From contig NZ_AQXZ01000019.1 of the NCBI RefSeq assembly GCF_000380645.1, positions 772,761 to 836,760 on the forward strand: 64,000 bases of DNA. The letters run 5' to 3'. Source of the DNA: Smaragdicoccus niigatensis DSM 44881 = NBRC 103563 (GTDB taxonomy: Bacteria; Actinomycetota; Actinomycetes; Mycobacteriales; Mycobacteriaceae). Below, piece after piece: positions 48,738 to 58,561 of the stretch (positions are counted from its first letter, which is position 1; each line of letters begins with the position of its first letter). The translations under genes and the position numbers were made by a program. The notes beneath the pieces are model-generated. The model saw only the letters and a program-made list of their open reading frames with translations, was not told the DNA's origin and did no database searches.

Positions 48738-49341
48738 CGGCGCGGAGTTCAGCATTCTCCGCGGTCAATCGAGCAATCTCTTCCTTTAGTCGCCCGACGG
48801 TGTCGGCCACGGCCTGGGCCGGAATCAACTGCGGAATGTGCTTCTGGCAGTTCCAACTCGTCGCCTCGACGTCGATCACCATCGCCCGCTCGGGGACGGC
48901 TCGATAGTTGTCGGGCATCAGCTTGGCAACCAATTCGGAGTCCTCGCTGACCCGCACGCGCCCGAAGATCTTGAGCCGGACTTTGTGCAGGTAGTCGACG
49001 AAGATCAACGCGACTCGATCGTCGTCGGCGACATTTCCGACGCTGATGTACTGGCGATTTCCACGGAAATCAGCGAATGCGATTGTCCGGTCGTCGAGCA
49101 CCTTGACGAACCCCGCTGGGCCCCCGCGGTGTTGCACGTACGGCCAACCATCGGAGTTCGTCGTTGCCATGAAGAAGCTGTCCCGTTCGGCGAGGAACGA
49201 CATCTCCGGATCATCAAGGGGGCCGAAGCTGCCGACCGTCGCGTCGCCATAGCCATGCTCATAGGCGCGACGGCTGCCCTGTCGAATCTGCTCAGCTTGA
49301 ACTCCGGGCGTGAAAGCAATCGCCGCGTATCTGGTGTCCAC
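48706..49341 (-). CDS. Pyridoxamine 5'-phosphate oxidase-fold protein
   Basis: A 211-residue split-barrel flavin-fold protein: [20 protein letters not shown] and [20 protein letters not shown] are the family core. The C-terminal 40 residues form a heptad-rich helix ([18 protein letters not shown]), probably for dimerisation. Its 3' end overlaps metX by 32 bases. It is divergent from a CGNR zinc-finger gene, a likely regulator. Cofactor (FMN or F420) and substrate unknown. Confidence 0.85.
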   Translation of the reverse strand: MDTRYAAIAFTPGVQAEQIRQGSRRAYEHGYGDATVGSFGPLDDPEMSFLAERDSFFMATTNSDGWPYVQHRGGPAGFVKVLDDRTIAFADFRGNRQYISVGNVADDDRVALIFVDYLHKVRLKIFGRVRVSEDSELVAKLMPDNYRAVPERAMVIDVEATSWNCQKHIPQLIPAQAVADTVGRLKEEIARLTAENAELRAASERASASQQ

Positions 49342-49379
49342 GTCTAATCCTAACGCTTTGACACATTAGAATTAGTCCC

Positions 49380-49892
49380 GTGGTGAGAACGTATCCACTC
49401 ATTGGCGAACCCGCCGCACTCGATCTCGTGAACACCCTTGTTCGTCGGGGCGGCCCGCAGCAGACGGACTTGATCGCGACCGATCGGGACTTGGCGCGTT
49501 GGCTCGCGGCACGCGGCAGTTCCGTGGAGGCCGATCTCGCCCAAGTGCACAAGCTGAGGGAATGCTTGACCGAGCTCATGGATGCTCGCGTACTCGGCAC
49601 GACGCCCAGCCCGGCAGCGATCGCCTACCTCAACGAAACATCGAAGGGGTGCCCGCCGGAAATCGTATGGGCAGCGCGGCCCCGACTGGCCAGCGACAAC
49701 ATCATCAGCGAGTGCGTGTCGACCGCGTTCGCGCTGCTCACGGCACCCCATGGCGCCATACGCCCGTGCGCCCATAGCGAGTGCACACTACTGTTCGCGG
49801 CTACCAATGCGCGCCGACAATGGTGCTCAGCCGCCGGCTGCGGAAACCGGGCGCGCGCAATGCGCCACTACCAGCGCAGCGCCCACGTCTAG
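49380..49892 (+). CDS. CGNR zinc-finger transcription-factor-like protein
   Basis: A 170-residue protein: an N-terminal ABATE-type domain (GEPAALDLVNTLV) and a C-terminal zinc finger with CAHSECTLLF, then WCSAAGCGNRARAMRHYQR, which is the CGNR motif. Family members are predicted stress-related regulators. It starts with GTG and is divergent from the oxidase-fold gene by 38 bases; the CTAAT/ATTAG pair in that gap may be its site. CTAG overlap with the kinase gene at its end. Confidence 0.85.
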   Translation: MVRTYPLIGEPAALDLVNTLVRRGGPQQTDLIATDRDLARWLAARGSSVEADLAQVHKLRECLTELMDARVLGTTPSPAAIAYLNETSKGCPPEIVWAARPRLASDNIISECVSTAFALLTAPHGAIRPCAHSECTLLFAATNARRQWCSAAGCGNRARAMRHYQRSAHV

Positions 49893-51547
49893 TGTTCGAT
49901 CGTCACGCAGTTTCCGGTGTTGTAGCCCCCGCTGTGATCGGCCTTCAGCTGGTGCTGACTGTTGCCGATCCGGGCGCAGACCTTCGTGTTGCTGCCGATC
50001 ACCTGCGCGACCTCGTCGGCGGTGAGCACTGCCGGATCGGTGTCCTTGATGACCCATTTCCCGGGATACGCGGCCTGCGTTCCCATGGTGTCGGGATCGG
50101 GGGTCGTTCCGTCACTGCCCCAGATGTGAAGGTGGTAGCCGCCGTTGATGTTCGGCGTGGTGCCCGCCCACTCCGCCGTGTACTGGATGACGAGTTGCCC
50201 GTCGACGATCTTTGCGCTGGTCAGACAGACCCAGAGCGGATTGCTCTTGATGTCGTCGGTACACTGCTCGTCGGCCGGCAGCTCGGACGTCGTGGCCTCG
50301 GAGTCCGACGTCATGTCCATGGTCATCGATGACTCACCGCTGCCGCCGGAGCTCTTGTCCGAGTTGTTAAGCGTGTACCAGGTGCCAGCTCCCGCGGCGG
50401 CGAGCAGCGCGACAGCAGCGACGGCGAGCGCGGCCTTCTTGCCGCCGCCACCCTGACCGGACGACTTGCCGCCGTTTGCCGGAGGTCGCGGAGAGCCTTG
50501 CGGCCGCACGTTCGCCATCGCGGCAATAGGCGGTGGTGGTGGCGGGGTGACGCCCTGTGCCGGGGTTCGCGGGCTGGCCACCGTCTCGCCCGAATCCGAC
50601 CTGCTCGGGGGCGCCGAGCTGAGGACCGTCTCGGCCGAGTCCATGACGGGCGGCGGGGGTGGCGGTGGCGGCATCGCGGTTCCGGTCAAGGCCGCGCGCG
50701 CGGCAATGGCCAGGTCTTTGCAGCTCTGGTAGCGCGCATCCGGTGACTTGGCCATGGCCGTGGCGATGACGTCGTCGATGGCCGCCGGCAATTCGGGGCG
50801 AAGGAAAGTCGGTCGTGGCGGCGCCTCGGTGATGTGCGCGAGCATCACGGCCGCCATGTCCGGACGCGGGAACGGCTTCGAACCGGTGAGGAGCTCGTAA
50901 AGCGTGCATCCCAGCGCGTAGATGTCCGCGCGATGATCGATCGTTCCGGCTTGCAGAATCTCGGGTGCGGCGTAGCTGATCGTCGCGAGGATGCTGCCGG
51001 TGTTCGTGAGGTTCGTCGTGTTGGCCAGAGTGCGTGCGATTCCGAAATCGCTGACCAAGACGTGGTGAGCCGCTGGGTCGTTGTGGTCCCAGTCGCCAGT
51101 CAGGAGCAGGTTCGCGGGCTTGACGTCGCGGTGCAGCATCCCACGCGAGTGCGCTCGGTCCAATCCGCGTCCGGCTTGCGTGACGATGTCAATGGCAAGG
51201 CTCGGATCGATGCCGCGGGGGCTCTCCGCGATCAGGCGCGAAGCATCGGTTCCGTCGATGTACTGCATTGCCAGCCACAAGATGCCGTTGTCTTCACCGG
51301 CGTCGTACACCGGAACGATGTTCGGGTGCGACAGCTGCGCGGCGAGATTCGCCTCGCGCTGAAACCGCGCGCGGAACGATTCATCACCGCCGAGATGCGG
51401 GTAGAGAACCTTGATGGCGTCATAACGCGGCAGCCGGGGATGTTGGGCGAGGTAGACCTGACCCATGCCGCCGGAACCGAGGAGCCGGATGATCGTGTAT
51501 CCCGACACCGTGCTGCCTGGCTGCATGAACCCGCGCTCTTCCGGCAT
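49889..51547 (-). CDS. Transmembrane serine/threonine protein kinase
   Basis: A 552-residue receptor kinase. Kinase domain about residues 16-280: GSGGMGQVYLA loop, catalytic LHRDVKPANLL and SDFGIA. Pro-rich linker, one membrane helix near 370-392 (ALAVAAVALLAAAGAGTW), and an extracellular domain of about 140 residues with three cysteines (EQCTDD, LWVCLT, KVCAR) and a fourth near the end. The external domain may sense a ligand. Ribosome site AGGTGA before the ATG. Confidence 0.92.
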   Translation of the reverse strand: MPEERGFMQPGSTVSGYTIIRLLGSGGMGQVYLAQHPRLPRYDAIKVLYPHLGGDESFRARFQREANLAAQLSHPNIVPVYDAGEDNGILWLAMQYIDGTDASRLIAESPRGIDPSLAIDIVTQAGRGLDRAHSRGMLHRDVKPANLLLTGDWDHNDPAAHHVLVSDFGIARTLANTTNLTNTGSILATISYAAPEILQAGTIDHRADIYALGCTLYELLTGSKPFPRPDMAAVMLAHITEAPPRPTFLRPELPAAIDDVIATAMAKSPDARYQSCKDLAIAARAALTGTAMPPPPPPPPVMDSAETVLSSAPPSRSDSGETVASPRTPAQGVTPPPPPPIAAMANVRPQGSPRPPANGGKSSGQGGGGKKAALAVAAVALLAAAGAGTWYTLNNSDKSSGGSGESSMTMDMTSDSEATTSELPADEQCTDDIKSNPLWVCLTSAKIVDGQLVIQYTAEWAGTTPNINGGYHLHIWGSDGTTPDPDTMGTQAAYPGKWVIKDTDPAVLTADEVAQVIGSNTKVCARIGNSQHQLKADHSGGYNTGNCVTIEH

Positions 51548-51687
51548 GCCTGTTCACCTATTCCCTCACGGTCTTGATAGCGGGAAGTGTAACCGTGTCG
51601 TGCTCTTCTTGATCAAGTGCGAACAGGACAAATCGCCAGGACCGCGAACCAGGCTCGGCCACTTGAGCTTCCGAAGACTCGTCAGGC

Positions 51688-51993
51688 CTAACCCGTACCC
51701 AGCGGATCGATCGTGTACGCAAGCCAAACGATCCCCGCACCGACGACTGCGAGCGAGATGCAGTCAGCCCGCTTGGTTCGGACGGCAAGTATTCCCACCC
51801 GCCACTCCGGCAGGGAGAAGCGCAGCCCCGCCGCGATGAGAGTTGCGATCCCGAAAACGAACGCGCCACGGCGCCAGCGATCCTCGAGAACCAACATGAC
51901 CGCACCCGCCATCACCGCCACGACCAGCAGGATCGGCAGGTTGCAGACGACGTAGCGGGTGAAGCGGCTGGCTTCCGGCGGCTGCGTGGTCAC
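51688..51993 (-). CDS. DUF3017 family membrane protein
   Basis: A 101-residue protein with three predicted membrane helices ([53 protein letters not shown]). The family usually stands right behind folD in actinobacteria, and here its GTG overlaps the folD stop by GTGA (51990-51993). Function unknown; the fixed linkage suggests a functional tie or simple operon conservation. Confidence 0.85.
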   Translation of the reverse strand: MTTQPPEASRFTRYVVCNLPILLVVAVMAGAVMLVLEDRWRRGAFVFGIATLIAAGLRFSLPEWRVGILAVRTKRADCISLAVVGAGIVWLAYTIDPLGTG

Positions 51994-52847
51994 GCGATTC
52001 CAGCCGTCCGTTCGGCCCGCTCGACGACGTTTGCCAGGAGGAACGCGCGGGTCAGCGGGCCGACGCCGCCGGGGTTCGGCGAGACGAAGCCCGCAACGTC
52101 CCAGACGTCGGCGGCGACATCGCCACGGAGTCCATCCGCGGTCCGGCTCACGCCGACGTCAAGAACGGCCGCTCCAGGTCGAACCATGTCTGCGGTGATC
52201 AGGCCGGCAACGCCCGCCGCGGCAACGACGATGTCTGCGCGCTTCACTTCGGCGGCAAGATCTTTCGTACCGGTGTGGCACAGCGTGACGGTCGCGTTCT
52301 CGCTGCGGCGCGTAAGCAGTAGGCCGATTGGGCGCCCGACCGTGACACCACGACCGACAACCACGACGTGCGCACCGTTGAGTGGAATGTCGTAGCGGCG
52401 AATGAGGTGGATGATGCCGCGCGGCGTACAAGGCAGGGGCGCCGGAGTGCCGAGCACGAGACGACCGAGGTTGACCGGATGCAAGCCGTCGGCGTCCTTG
52501 TTCGGGTCCATCCGCTCGAGAGCTGCATTCTCGTTGAGGTGCTTCGGCAATGGAAGCTGCACGATGTAGCCAGTGCATTCCGGGTTCGCATTGAGCTCGT
52601 CGATTGTTGCGTTGAGCTGTTCCTGCGTGATGTCGGCCGGAAGGTCGCGGCGGATCGACGTGATGCCGACCTTCGCGCAGTCGTTGTGCTTCCCGCGGAC
52701 GTAAGCCGCGGAGCCCGGGTCGTCGCCGACGAGGATGGTGCCCAAACCAGGCGTGACGCCCGCTTCCTTGAGCACGGCGACCCGACGCTTCAGGTCTTCG
52801 AAGATCTCATCGCGGGTCATCAAGCCGTCGAGGCGAGTCGCAGTCAC
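51990..52847 (-). CDS. folD: Methylene-tetrahydrofolate dehydrogenase/cyclohydrolase
   Basis: A 285-residue bifunctional enzyme of one-carbon metabolism. The cyclohydrolase/dehydrogenase site has [14 protein letters not shown] with the key Tyr and Lys, then [11 protein letters not shown], the NADP loop [13 protein letters not shown] and the C-terminal [13 protein letters not shown] start. The DUF3017 gene follows with a four-base overlap. Confidence 0.96.
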   Translation of the reverse strand: MTATRLDGLMTRDEIFEDLKRRVAVLKEAGVTPGLGTILVGDDPGSAAYVRGKHNDCAKVGITSIRRDLPADITQEQLNATIDELNANPECTGYIVQLPLPKHLNENAALERMDPNKDADGLHPVNLGRLVLGTPAPLPCTPRGIIHLIRRYDIPLNGAHVVVVGRGVTVGRPIGLLLTRRSENATVTLCHTGTKDLAAEVKRADIVVAAAGVAGLITADMVRPGAAVLDVGVSRTADGLRGDVAADVWDVAGFVSPNPGGVGPLTRAFLLANVVERAERTAGIA

Positions 52848-52882
52848 GACCCCGATTGTCTCAGATGAATTGGCGCATGCCC

Positions 52883-53074
52883 TTAGGCGGTTGCGCGGCT
52901 TTCGAGGCCAAGTTCGTAGAGCGCCTCAGCGATGGCCAGCTTGCCCAGGCCAACGGGCGCTCCGCGCCGAAGGTCCCGAATTCGGCGATTTACCGACGCA
53001 ACATCCGACGGACCAGTCACGATGTGGTCCTTGGTTGAGTCGACGATTTTGCGCCACGTCGTTGGGTCAGCCAT
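52883..53074 (-). CDS. Small conserved hypothetical protein, 63 aa
   Basis: A 63-residue basic, helical protein ([20 protein letters not shown], later [18 protein letters not shown]). The ATG at 53074 follows GAGAGGC; the open frame upstream of it reads into non-coding and the trmL 5' end. Size and composition recall small actinobacterial proteins of unknown role, possibly with nucleic acid binding. It is 35 bases before folD on the same strand. Confidence 0.65.
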   Translation of the reverse strand: MADPTTWRKIVDSTKDHIVTGPSDVASVNRRIRDLRRGAPVGLGKLAIAEALYELGLESRATA

Positions 53075-53238
53075 GAGACCGCCTCTCTCGCAATCACTTC
53101 GAGACAGAACGCTAGCCGAACTGTGATCTCTTTGCGTTGCAGGAGTGGTTGGCGAGTCGCAAGGGATTACTGTGGCAAAAAGTTCCGTCAATCGCAGGAC
53201 GTCCGAGCCAGCCAACTGTGCTGCGATAGCCTCGTCAT

Positions 53239-53703
53239 GTGTTCCGGCTGATGTTCCACCAACCCTGCATTCCACAGAACACGGGCAACGCGATCCGACT
53301 GTCGGCGGTAACGGGCTCCGAACTTCATCTCGTGAAGCCACTCGGATTCGACCTTTCCGAGCCGAAACTCAAGCGGGCGGGCCTCGACTACCACGACCTG
53401 GCGTCGGTGACCGTCCACGAGAATCTCGAAGCAGCGTGGGAAAAGCTCGAGCCCAAACGCGTCTTCGCGTTCACGGCGCACGCCGACTTCTCCTATGCCG
53501 CAATTGAATACGAACCCGGCGATATTCTGCTGTTCGGACCGGAGCCGACCGGCCTGTCGGCCGAGGTTCTCGCCGATCCGCATGTGACGGCCAAGGTCCG
53601 CATCCCGATGGTCCCAGGGCGCCGATCGCTCAACATCACCAACGCAGCGTCGGTCGTCCTCTACGAAGCCTGGCGCCAGAATGGCTTCACGGGCGGGGTC
53701 TAA
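53239..53703 (+). CDS. trmL: tRNA (cytidine(34)-2'-O)-methyltransferase
   Basis: A 154-residue single-domain SPOUT enzyme that methylates the wobble position of leucine tRNAs. Knotted-domain motifs: HQPCIPQNTGNAIRL, LLFGPEPTGLS and the C-terminal IPMVPGRRSLNITNAASVVL. GTG start. By position it matches the spoU gene Rv3366. The stop overlaps the convergent DUF167 gene (CTAA at 53700-53703). Confidence 0.93.
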   Translation: MFRLMFHQPCIPQNTGNAIRLSAVTGSELHLVKPLGFDLSEPKLKRAGLDYHDLASVTVHENLEAAWEKLEPKRVFAFTAHADFSYAAIEYEPGDILLFGPEPTGLSAEVLADPHVTAKVRIPMVPGRRSLNITNAASVVLYEAWRQNGFTGGV

Positions 53704-53924
53704 TCGGCGATCTCGAATCGCTTGATCCGCGAGGTCGCGCCCGCCACCAGTTGCACCTCGCTGCGGCTCACTCCGAAATGCTTCGCAACCACCGCGACCG
53801 CTTCGGCGTTGGCCTTACCCTCGGTTGCCGGCGCGCGGACATAAACAACCAGGCCGCCGTCGTCGAGCGTCTCGACCAGCGGCCCCTTCCGACTATTGGG
53901 CTTGATCTGGGCCGTTATTCGCAT
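53700..53924 (-). CDS. DUF167/YggU family protein
   Basis: A 74-residue protein with the family profile: ITAQIKPNSRKGPLVE, VYVRAPATEGKANAEAV and an end with AGATSRIKRFEI. Function unknown. ATG at 53924 gives normal length; it overlaps the 3' end of the lipoprotein gene by 32 bases in another frame. A longer N-terminal extension is rejected. Confidence 0.88.
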   Translation of the reverse strand: MRITAQIKPNSRKGPLVETLDDGGLVVYVRAPATEGKANAEAVAVVAKHFGVSRSEVQLVAGATSRIKRFEIAD

Positions 53925-54816
53925 TCGTCTCCGAGGGCCGTGGAGCCGGAACCGGCACGCGCTTCTTGTTCCGCGCGTTGACCTTACGGACAATCCCCCA
54001 GATACCGAGTCCGATCACTGCGAAGACCGCCGCGAACGGCGTTACGCGTCCCAGCGTGACCCACAGCTTGTGTGCAGCGGTGGTCAACTCGTGCCACCCC
54101 GCCACAAGACCGCCCCAGAACGAATCCGGCTCGCTCGGCGGCCCCTGATCGACCGTCGAGAAGTCGAGCGTCAACGTCGACAGGTCGATCTGATCGTTGA
54201 GGCCGCGCAATTGCGCATTGAGACTGTCGAGGTCTGCCTGACGTTGCGACAACGCGGTCTCGATCTCAATGAGGTCCGAGGTTGCGGTGGCATTCGCGAG
54301 GAGCGTTTGGAGACGATCGACCGAGGTCTGCAGCGCCTTGATCCGCGCCGACAGGTCCTGATGCTGCATCGTCACGTCATTGCGCGAGACGGAGATGTTC
54401 GTGACGGTGCCGTAGTCGGACAGTTCGTCAATGAACTGATCCGTCTTGTCGGCGGGAACGCGCACAACGAGTTGGCTGCGCGCACGGCTGTCGGCGGTCT
54501 GCGGGTACGCGGTGCGTTGATCAACCCGCCCGCCCAGCGTTTGGACCCGAGTCGTCGCGCGATGGCTCGCATCGATCGGGTCCTTGGTGGTCAGGTAGAC
54601 CGACCCGGTGACGATTTCCTTGCGCTGCGTCGTCGGCTGCGACCCATCCGCCGGAGTCTGCTTGTCCTGCGCGAGTCCGGCAGATCCTTCGGGCGCCGGC
54701 GCGCTCATCCCTTTCGTGCTCGAATCGCCGCCCTGGCTACCCGAGCAGCCGGCGATGCCGAAGCTGAGCGTTGCGAGAACAATGACAAGAAGTGCCACAG
54801 GCCGCGTCGTGCGCAT
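53893..54816 (-). CDS. DUF4349 domain lipoprotein
   Basis: A 307-residue surface protein: lipobox FGIAGC with the lipidated Cys at about residue 24, a linker, a DUF4349 domain (about 65-215) with a coiled-coil stretch (QDLSARIKALQTSVDRLQTL and ETALSQRQADLDSLNAQL), and a C-terminal membrane helix near 265-283 (VTPFAAVFAVIGLGIWGIV) with a basic tail. Role unknown; may be a membrane-stress or adhesion factor. Confidence 0.88.
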   Translation of the reverse strand: MRTTRPVALLVIVLATLSFGIAGCSGSQGGDSSTKGMSAPAPEGSAGLAQDKQTPADGSQPTTQRKEIVTGSVYLTTKDPIDASHRATTRVQTLGGRVDQRTAYPQTADSRARSQLVVRVPADKTDQFIDELSDYGTVTNISVSRNDVTMQHQDLSARIKALQTSVDRLQTLLANATATSDLIEIETALSQRQADLDSLNAQLRGLNDQIDLSTLTLDFSTVDQGPPSEPDSFWGGLVAGWHELTTAAHKLWVTLGRVTPFAAVFAVIGLGIWGIVRKVNARNKKRVPVPAPRPSETNANNGPDQAQ

Positions 54817-54853
54817 GGACGCAGGGTACGCGCAATTCCTTAACGTCAGCTAA

Positions 54854-57800
54854 TTAGCGGTAATCTCGGGACTTTCCGGATATTCGGAGATCCATTCGCT
54901 GGAGTCGGTCGGCGACAACGGTCACCGCACCCTCGGCATTCTGTACCTTTCCGCGCACCAGCAACGCTGGGGCACTTTGTGCGAGCCTCCGATATTTCGA
55001 CCACAAACCCACCGAACAGACGACGTTCACCATTCCGGTTTCGTCCTCGAGATTGAGGAATGTGACTCCACCTGCCGTTGCTGGACGCTGCCGATGTGTC
55101 ACTGCACCACCCACCAAGACTCGGTCTCCGTCGGGCAGGGCGAGCAAACGATTCGCCGGGACAACTCCCAGTGAATCGAGTTGTGGGCGCAGGAACTGCG
55201 TCGGATAGGTGCCTGGCGAAATCCCGGTAGCCCAGACGTCAGCCGCCGCAAGCTCCACATCACTCATCCCTGGAAGGGCAGGCGCGTCGGTGCTGGCCCC
55301 CACTCCAGGCAATTGTTCGGCCCGCTGATCAGCGGCCGCCCCTGCCGACCACAACGCTTCCCGACGCGTGACACCGAGCGACCCCAAGGCACCTGCCGTC
55401 GCCAGTGCTTCGGCCTGCGGCACGCTCAAGTCGACGCGGCGGGTCAGTTCAGTGAAGGACGCGTAGGGCCGGCCCTCCTCGATCTTCTTCGCCAGATCGG
55501 TTCCGATGCCGCGCACTTGTCCGAGCCCGAGCCGAATTTCGGCGCCTTCGCTCTCGAGCGTCGCCTCCGCGAGACTTGCATTGATATCCGGCCCATGGAC
55601 CACCACCCCGTGTCGACGAGCGTCGGCAACCAGCGACTGCGGCGAGTAGAAGCCCATCGGCTGCGCCTTGAGAAGCCCGACGCAGAACGCGGCGGGATAG
55701 TGCAGTTTGAACCACGACGAATAGAAGACGAGCGACGCGAAGCTCTGCGAATGGCTTTCCGGAAAGCCGAAATTGGCGAACGCGTAGAGCTTTTCGTAGA
55801 TCCGGTCGGCGACATTGCCCGAGATTCCGTGCGTGCGCTGCATGCCGTCGAAGAGCCGCCCCTTCAACCGCTCCATCTTCTCCGGCGAGCGCTTCGACCC
55901 CATTGCCCGACGCAACTGATCTGCCTCGGCCGCGGTGAAGCCGGCGACGTCCACCGCCATCTGCATCAACTGCTCTTGAAAGAGCGGCACGCCCAAGGTG
56001 CGCTGCAGCGACTTCTCCAGCGACGGGTGGTCATAGGTGACTGGCTCCAGCTTGTTGCGGCGACGGATGTACGGGTGGACCGAGCCACCCTGGATCGGCC
56101 CAGGCCGGATAAGTGCCACCTCGACGACGAGGTCATAGAAATTTCGCGGTTTCAGACGTGGCAAGGTCGCCATCTGCGCGCGCGATTCGACCTGGAACAC
56201 TCCCACTGAATCGGCTCGCTGCAGCATTTGGTAGACGGCTTCTTCGCCAAGGTCGAGCTGCGCGAGATCGACAGCGACGCCGTTGTGCTCGGCAACCAGG
56301 TCGATCATGTAGTGCAACGCCGACAGCATGCCGAGGCCGAGAAGGTCGAACTTCACGAGACCGGCCGCGGCGCAATCGTCTTTGTCCCACTGCAGGACAC
56401 TTCGATTGGCCATTCGCGCCCATTCGACCGGGCACACGTCGGCGATCGGACGATCGCAGATCACCATTCCGCCGGAGTGAATACCGAGGTGTCGTGGGAA
56501 TCCCTCGATCTGCGCGGCGAGTTCCAAAACAGGTTTCGGAATGTCGGTATCGGTCTCTTTCGAAATACCCGTCCAACGGCTGACCTGTTTGCTCCACGCA
56601 TCCTGCTGACCTTGGGAAAAGCCCAGCGCCCGAGCCATATCCCGCACCGAGGACTTTCCTCGATAGGTGATCACGTTGGCGACCTGAGCCGCATACTCGC
56701 GACCGTATTTCTCGTAGACGAACTGGATCGCCTCCTCGCGCCGATCGGATTCGATGTCCACGTCGATATCCGGCGGTCCGTCCCGCTCCGGCGACAGAAA
56801 TCGCTCGAAGAGCAGTTGGTTGCGAACCGGGTCGACGTTGGTGATGCCGATGGCATAGCAGACCGCTGAGTTCGCGGCCGAGCCTCGGCCCTGACACAGA
56901 ATGTCGTTGTTCTTGCAGAACGAGACGATGTCGTGGACGACGAGGAAGTAGCCGGGAAATCCCAGCTCAGCAATGATCTTCAGCTCGCGCTCGATCTGTG
57001 TGTAAGCCTCCGGTCGGTCGTCACGACTTCCGTACCGGCGTTGGGCACCGGTGAACGCGAGCTCGCGCAACCAACTGTCTTCGGTGTGCCCCGGCGGGGT
57101 GCCGAATGGGGGAAGCTTTGGCGCGATCAGACGAAGGTCGAAAGCGCACTCCCGACCCAGCTCCGCAGCCTGCGGAACCGAGGCCGGAAAGCGTTCGAAG
57201 ATCCGGGCCATCTCCGCACCGGATCGAAGATGCGCGCCACCGGTCGCAGGCAGCCAACCGGATATCTCGTCGAGGCTCTTGCGCGCCCGGACGGCCGCCA
57301 TCGCCATCGCCAGTCGACGTTCCTCCGGGTGCGCGAAGTGCGCTCCGGTCGTTGCGATGAGCCGCGTACCGTACCGCTGCGCCAGGGCGGCGAGCCGATC
57401 GTTGCGTTCGTCGTCATCGGCAGTGCCGTGATAGGTCATCTCGACCGTGACGTGCTCACGGCCGAAACGATCGATGAGATCCACGAGCGCCGCGTCTTCA
57501 CGTCCCTGCCGCATCGCTTGGCGAACATGCCCCTTCCGACAGCCCGTGAGAATGTGCCAATGCCCACCGGCGGCTTCGGTGAGCTCGTCGTAGTTGTACC
57601 GGGGACGCCCTTTCTCTCCCCCACGAAGATGCGCCTTCGCGATCTCACGAGACAGCCGGCGATACCCCTCTTGACCACGAGCCAGTACGAGCAGATGGAC
57701 GCCATCCGGGTCTGGCATTCCAGTACGGGAATCGGTCGCGTCGAGAGACAACTCGGCGCCGAAAACCGTGCGAATGCCCAGTTCCTTCGCGGCCTCGGCG

Positions 57801-58126
57801 AAGCGCACAACCCCGTAGAACCCGTCGTGATCGGTGATGGCAATGGCCTCGAGCCCGAGCCGTACCGCCTCCTCGACGAGCACCTCGGGATGGCTTGCAC
57901 CATCGAGAAAGCTGTAGGCGGAGTGGGCATGCAGTTCGGCATACGGAACGACCGGCCCGTCGACGCGTTCGATCAGGCCGGGGACGTACTCACCGCGTTT
58001 GCGCGACCAGGCCGGACTGTCGCCACCGTCGCCCGGATACATCGCCTCGGGGTTCGTCCGGCCAGGTCGGCCGGACAGCACCCGCTCCAATTCCGCCCAC
58101 GACGGCGGACCATTACTCCATCCCAC
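54854..58126 (-). CDS. dnaE2: Error-prone DNA polymerase DnaE2
   Basis: A 1090-residue C-family polymerase, shorter than replicative DnaE1. PHP domain at the start (YAELHAHSAYSFLDGASHPE), the polymerase active site with PDIDVDIESDRREEA and SVRDMARALG, helix-hairpin-helix and a C-terminal OB domain. Works with ImuA' and ImuB in SOS mutagenesis. A LexA box lies just upstream (58131-58146). Confidence 0.96.
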   Translation of the reverse strand: MGWSNGPPSWAELERVLSGRPGRTNPEAMYPGDGGDSPAWSRKRGEYVPGLIERVDGPVVPYAELHAHSAYSFLDGASHPEVLVEEAVRLGLEAIAITDHDGFYGVVRFAEAAKELGIRTVFGAELSLDATDSRTGMPDPDGVHLLVLARGQEGYRRLSREIAKAHLRGGEKGRPRYNYDELTEAAGGHWHILTGCRKGHVRQAMRQGREDAALVDLIDRFGREHVTVEMTYHGTADDDERNDRLAALAQRYGTRLIATTGAHFAHPEERRLAMAMAAVRARKSLDEISGWLPATGGAHLRSGAEMARIFERFPASVPQAAELGRECAFDLRLIAPKLPPFGTPPGHTEDSWLRELAFTGAQRRYGSRDDRPEAYTQIERELKIIAELGFPGYFLVVHDIVSFCKNNDILCQGRGSAANSAVCYAIGITNVDPVRNQLLFERFLSPERDGPPDIDVDIESDRREEAIQFVYEKYGREYAAQVANVITYRGKSSVRDMARALGFSQGQQDAWSKQVSRWTGISKETDTDIPKPVLELAAQIEGFPRHLGIHSGGMVICDRPIADVCPVEWARMANRSVLQWDKDDCAAAGLVKFDLLGLGMLSALHYMIDLVAEHNGVAVDLAQLDLGEEAVYQMLQRADSVGVFQVESRAQMATLPRLKPRNFYDLVVEVALIRPGPIQGGSVHPYIRRRNKLEPVTYDHPSLEKSLQRTLGVPLFQEQLMQMAVDVAGFTAAEADQLRRAMGSKRSPEKMERLKGRLFDGMQRTHGISGNVADRIYEKLYAFANFGFPESHSQSFASLVFYSSWFKLHYPAAFCVGLLKAQPMGFYSPQSLVADARRHGVVVHGPDINASLAEATLESEGAEIRLGLGQVRGIGTDLAKKIEEGRPYASFTELTRRVDLSVPQAEALATAGALGSLGVTRREALWSAGAAADQRAEQLPGVGASTDAPALPGMSDVELAAADVWATGISPGTYPTQFLRPQLDSLGVVPANRLLALPDGDRVLVGGAVTHRQRPATAGGVTFLNLEDETGMVNVVCSVGLWSKYRRLAQSAPALLVRGKVQNAEGAVTVVADRLQRMDLRISGKSRDYR

Positions 58127-58130
58127 GTAT

Positions 58131-58146
58131 TCGAACGTACATTCGA
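58131..58146. promoter_or_regulatory. LexA (SOS) box of dnaE2
   Basis: TCGAAC-GTAC-ATTCGA matches the mycobacterial SOS box TCGAAC(N4)GTTCGA at 11 of 12 defined positions. It stands four bases before the dnaE2 ATG, close enough that LexA would block initiation of transcription or elongation. Confidence 0.85.
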
Positions 58147-58159
58147 ACAGAAGGGATGT

Positions 58160-58561
58160 CTAGGAGTCTTCGTCCTCGACAAGAGGGATACATGGAGAGA
58201 GATACGAATCCTTGGCTTCGATGACCTGTCCGCGTCGCATGATCAGCACCCGGAACTCGTTGTCGCGCCCGGATGAGTCCTCATCGTCACGGACGTACAG
58301 GAGTCCGTACGACCCCCGAGCCACCTCTCCAAGGCGCCGGAATGTTGAGAGAACGACGCCCTCGCGCCCACCGCCATGGTTGAACAGACCACCGAAATGC
58401 ACTTGCGGAGATCCGTTCACCGTCCGCAGGTCAACAAAGCCAGAACCGGACCGGAGCTGCGCCAACTCGACTTCGGCCAATGCTGTTGCCGTAGCCGTCT
58501 CAGCCGGCTTCTCATCACCAGCAGAAGCCCGGATGGTCATCCACCCGTGGTATTCGAACAT
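58160..58561 (-). CDS. Imm7-like immunity protein
   Basis: A 133-residue protein starting MFEYHGWMTI, the characteristic opening of the Imm7 family, followed by a beta-rich half with VLSTFRRLGEVARGSYGLLY. Imm7 proteins protect from polymorphic toxins. No matching toxin gene is nearby, so this is an orphan antidote. The ATG at 58561 has an AAGGA ribosome site. It lies upstream of dnaE2 on the same strand, separated by the LexA box. Confidence 0.75.
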   Translation of the reverse strand: MFEYHGWMTIRASAGDEKPAETATATALAEVELAQLRSGSGFVDLRTVNGSPQVHFGGLFNHGGGREGVVLSTFRRLGEVARGSYGLLYVRDDEDSSGRDNEFRVLIMRRGQVIEAKDSYLSPCIPLVEDEDS

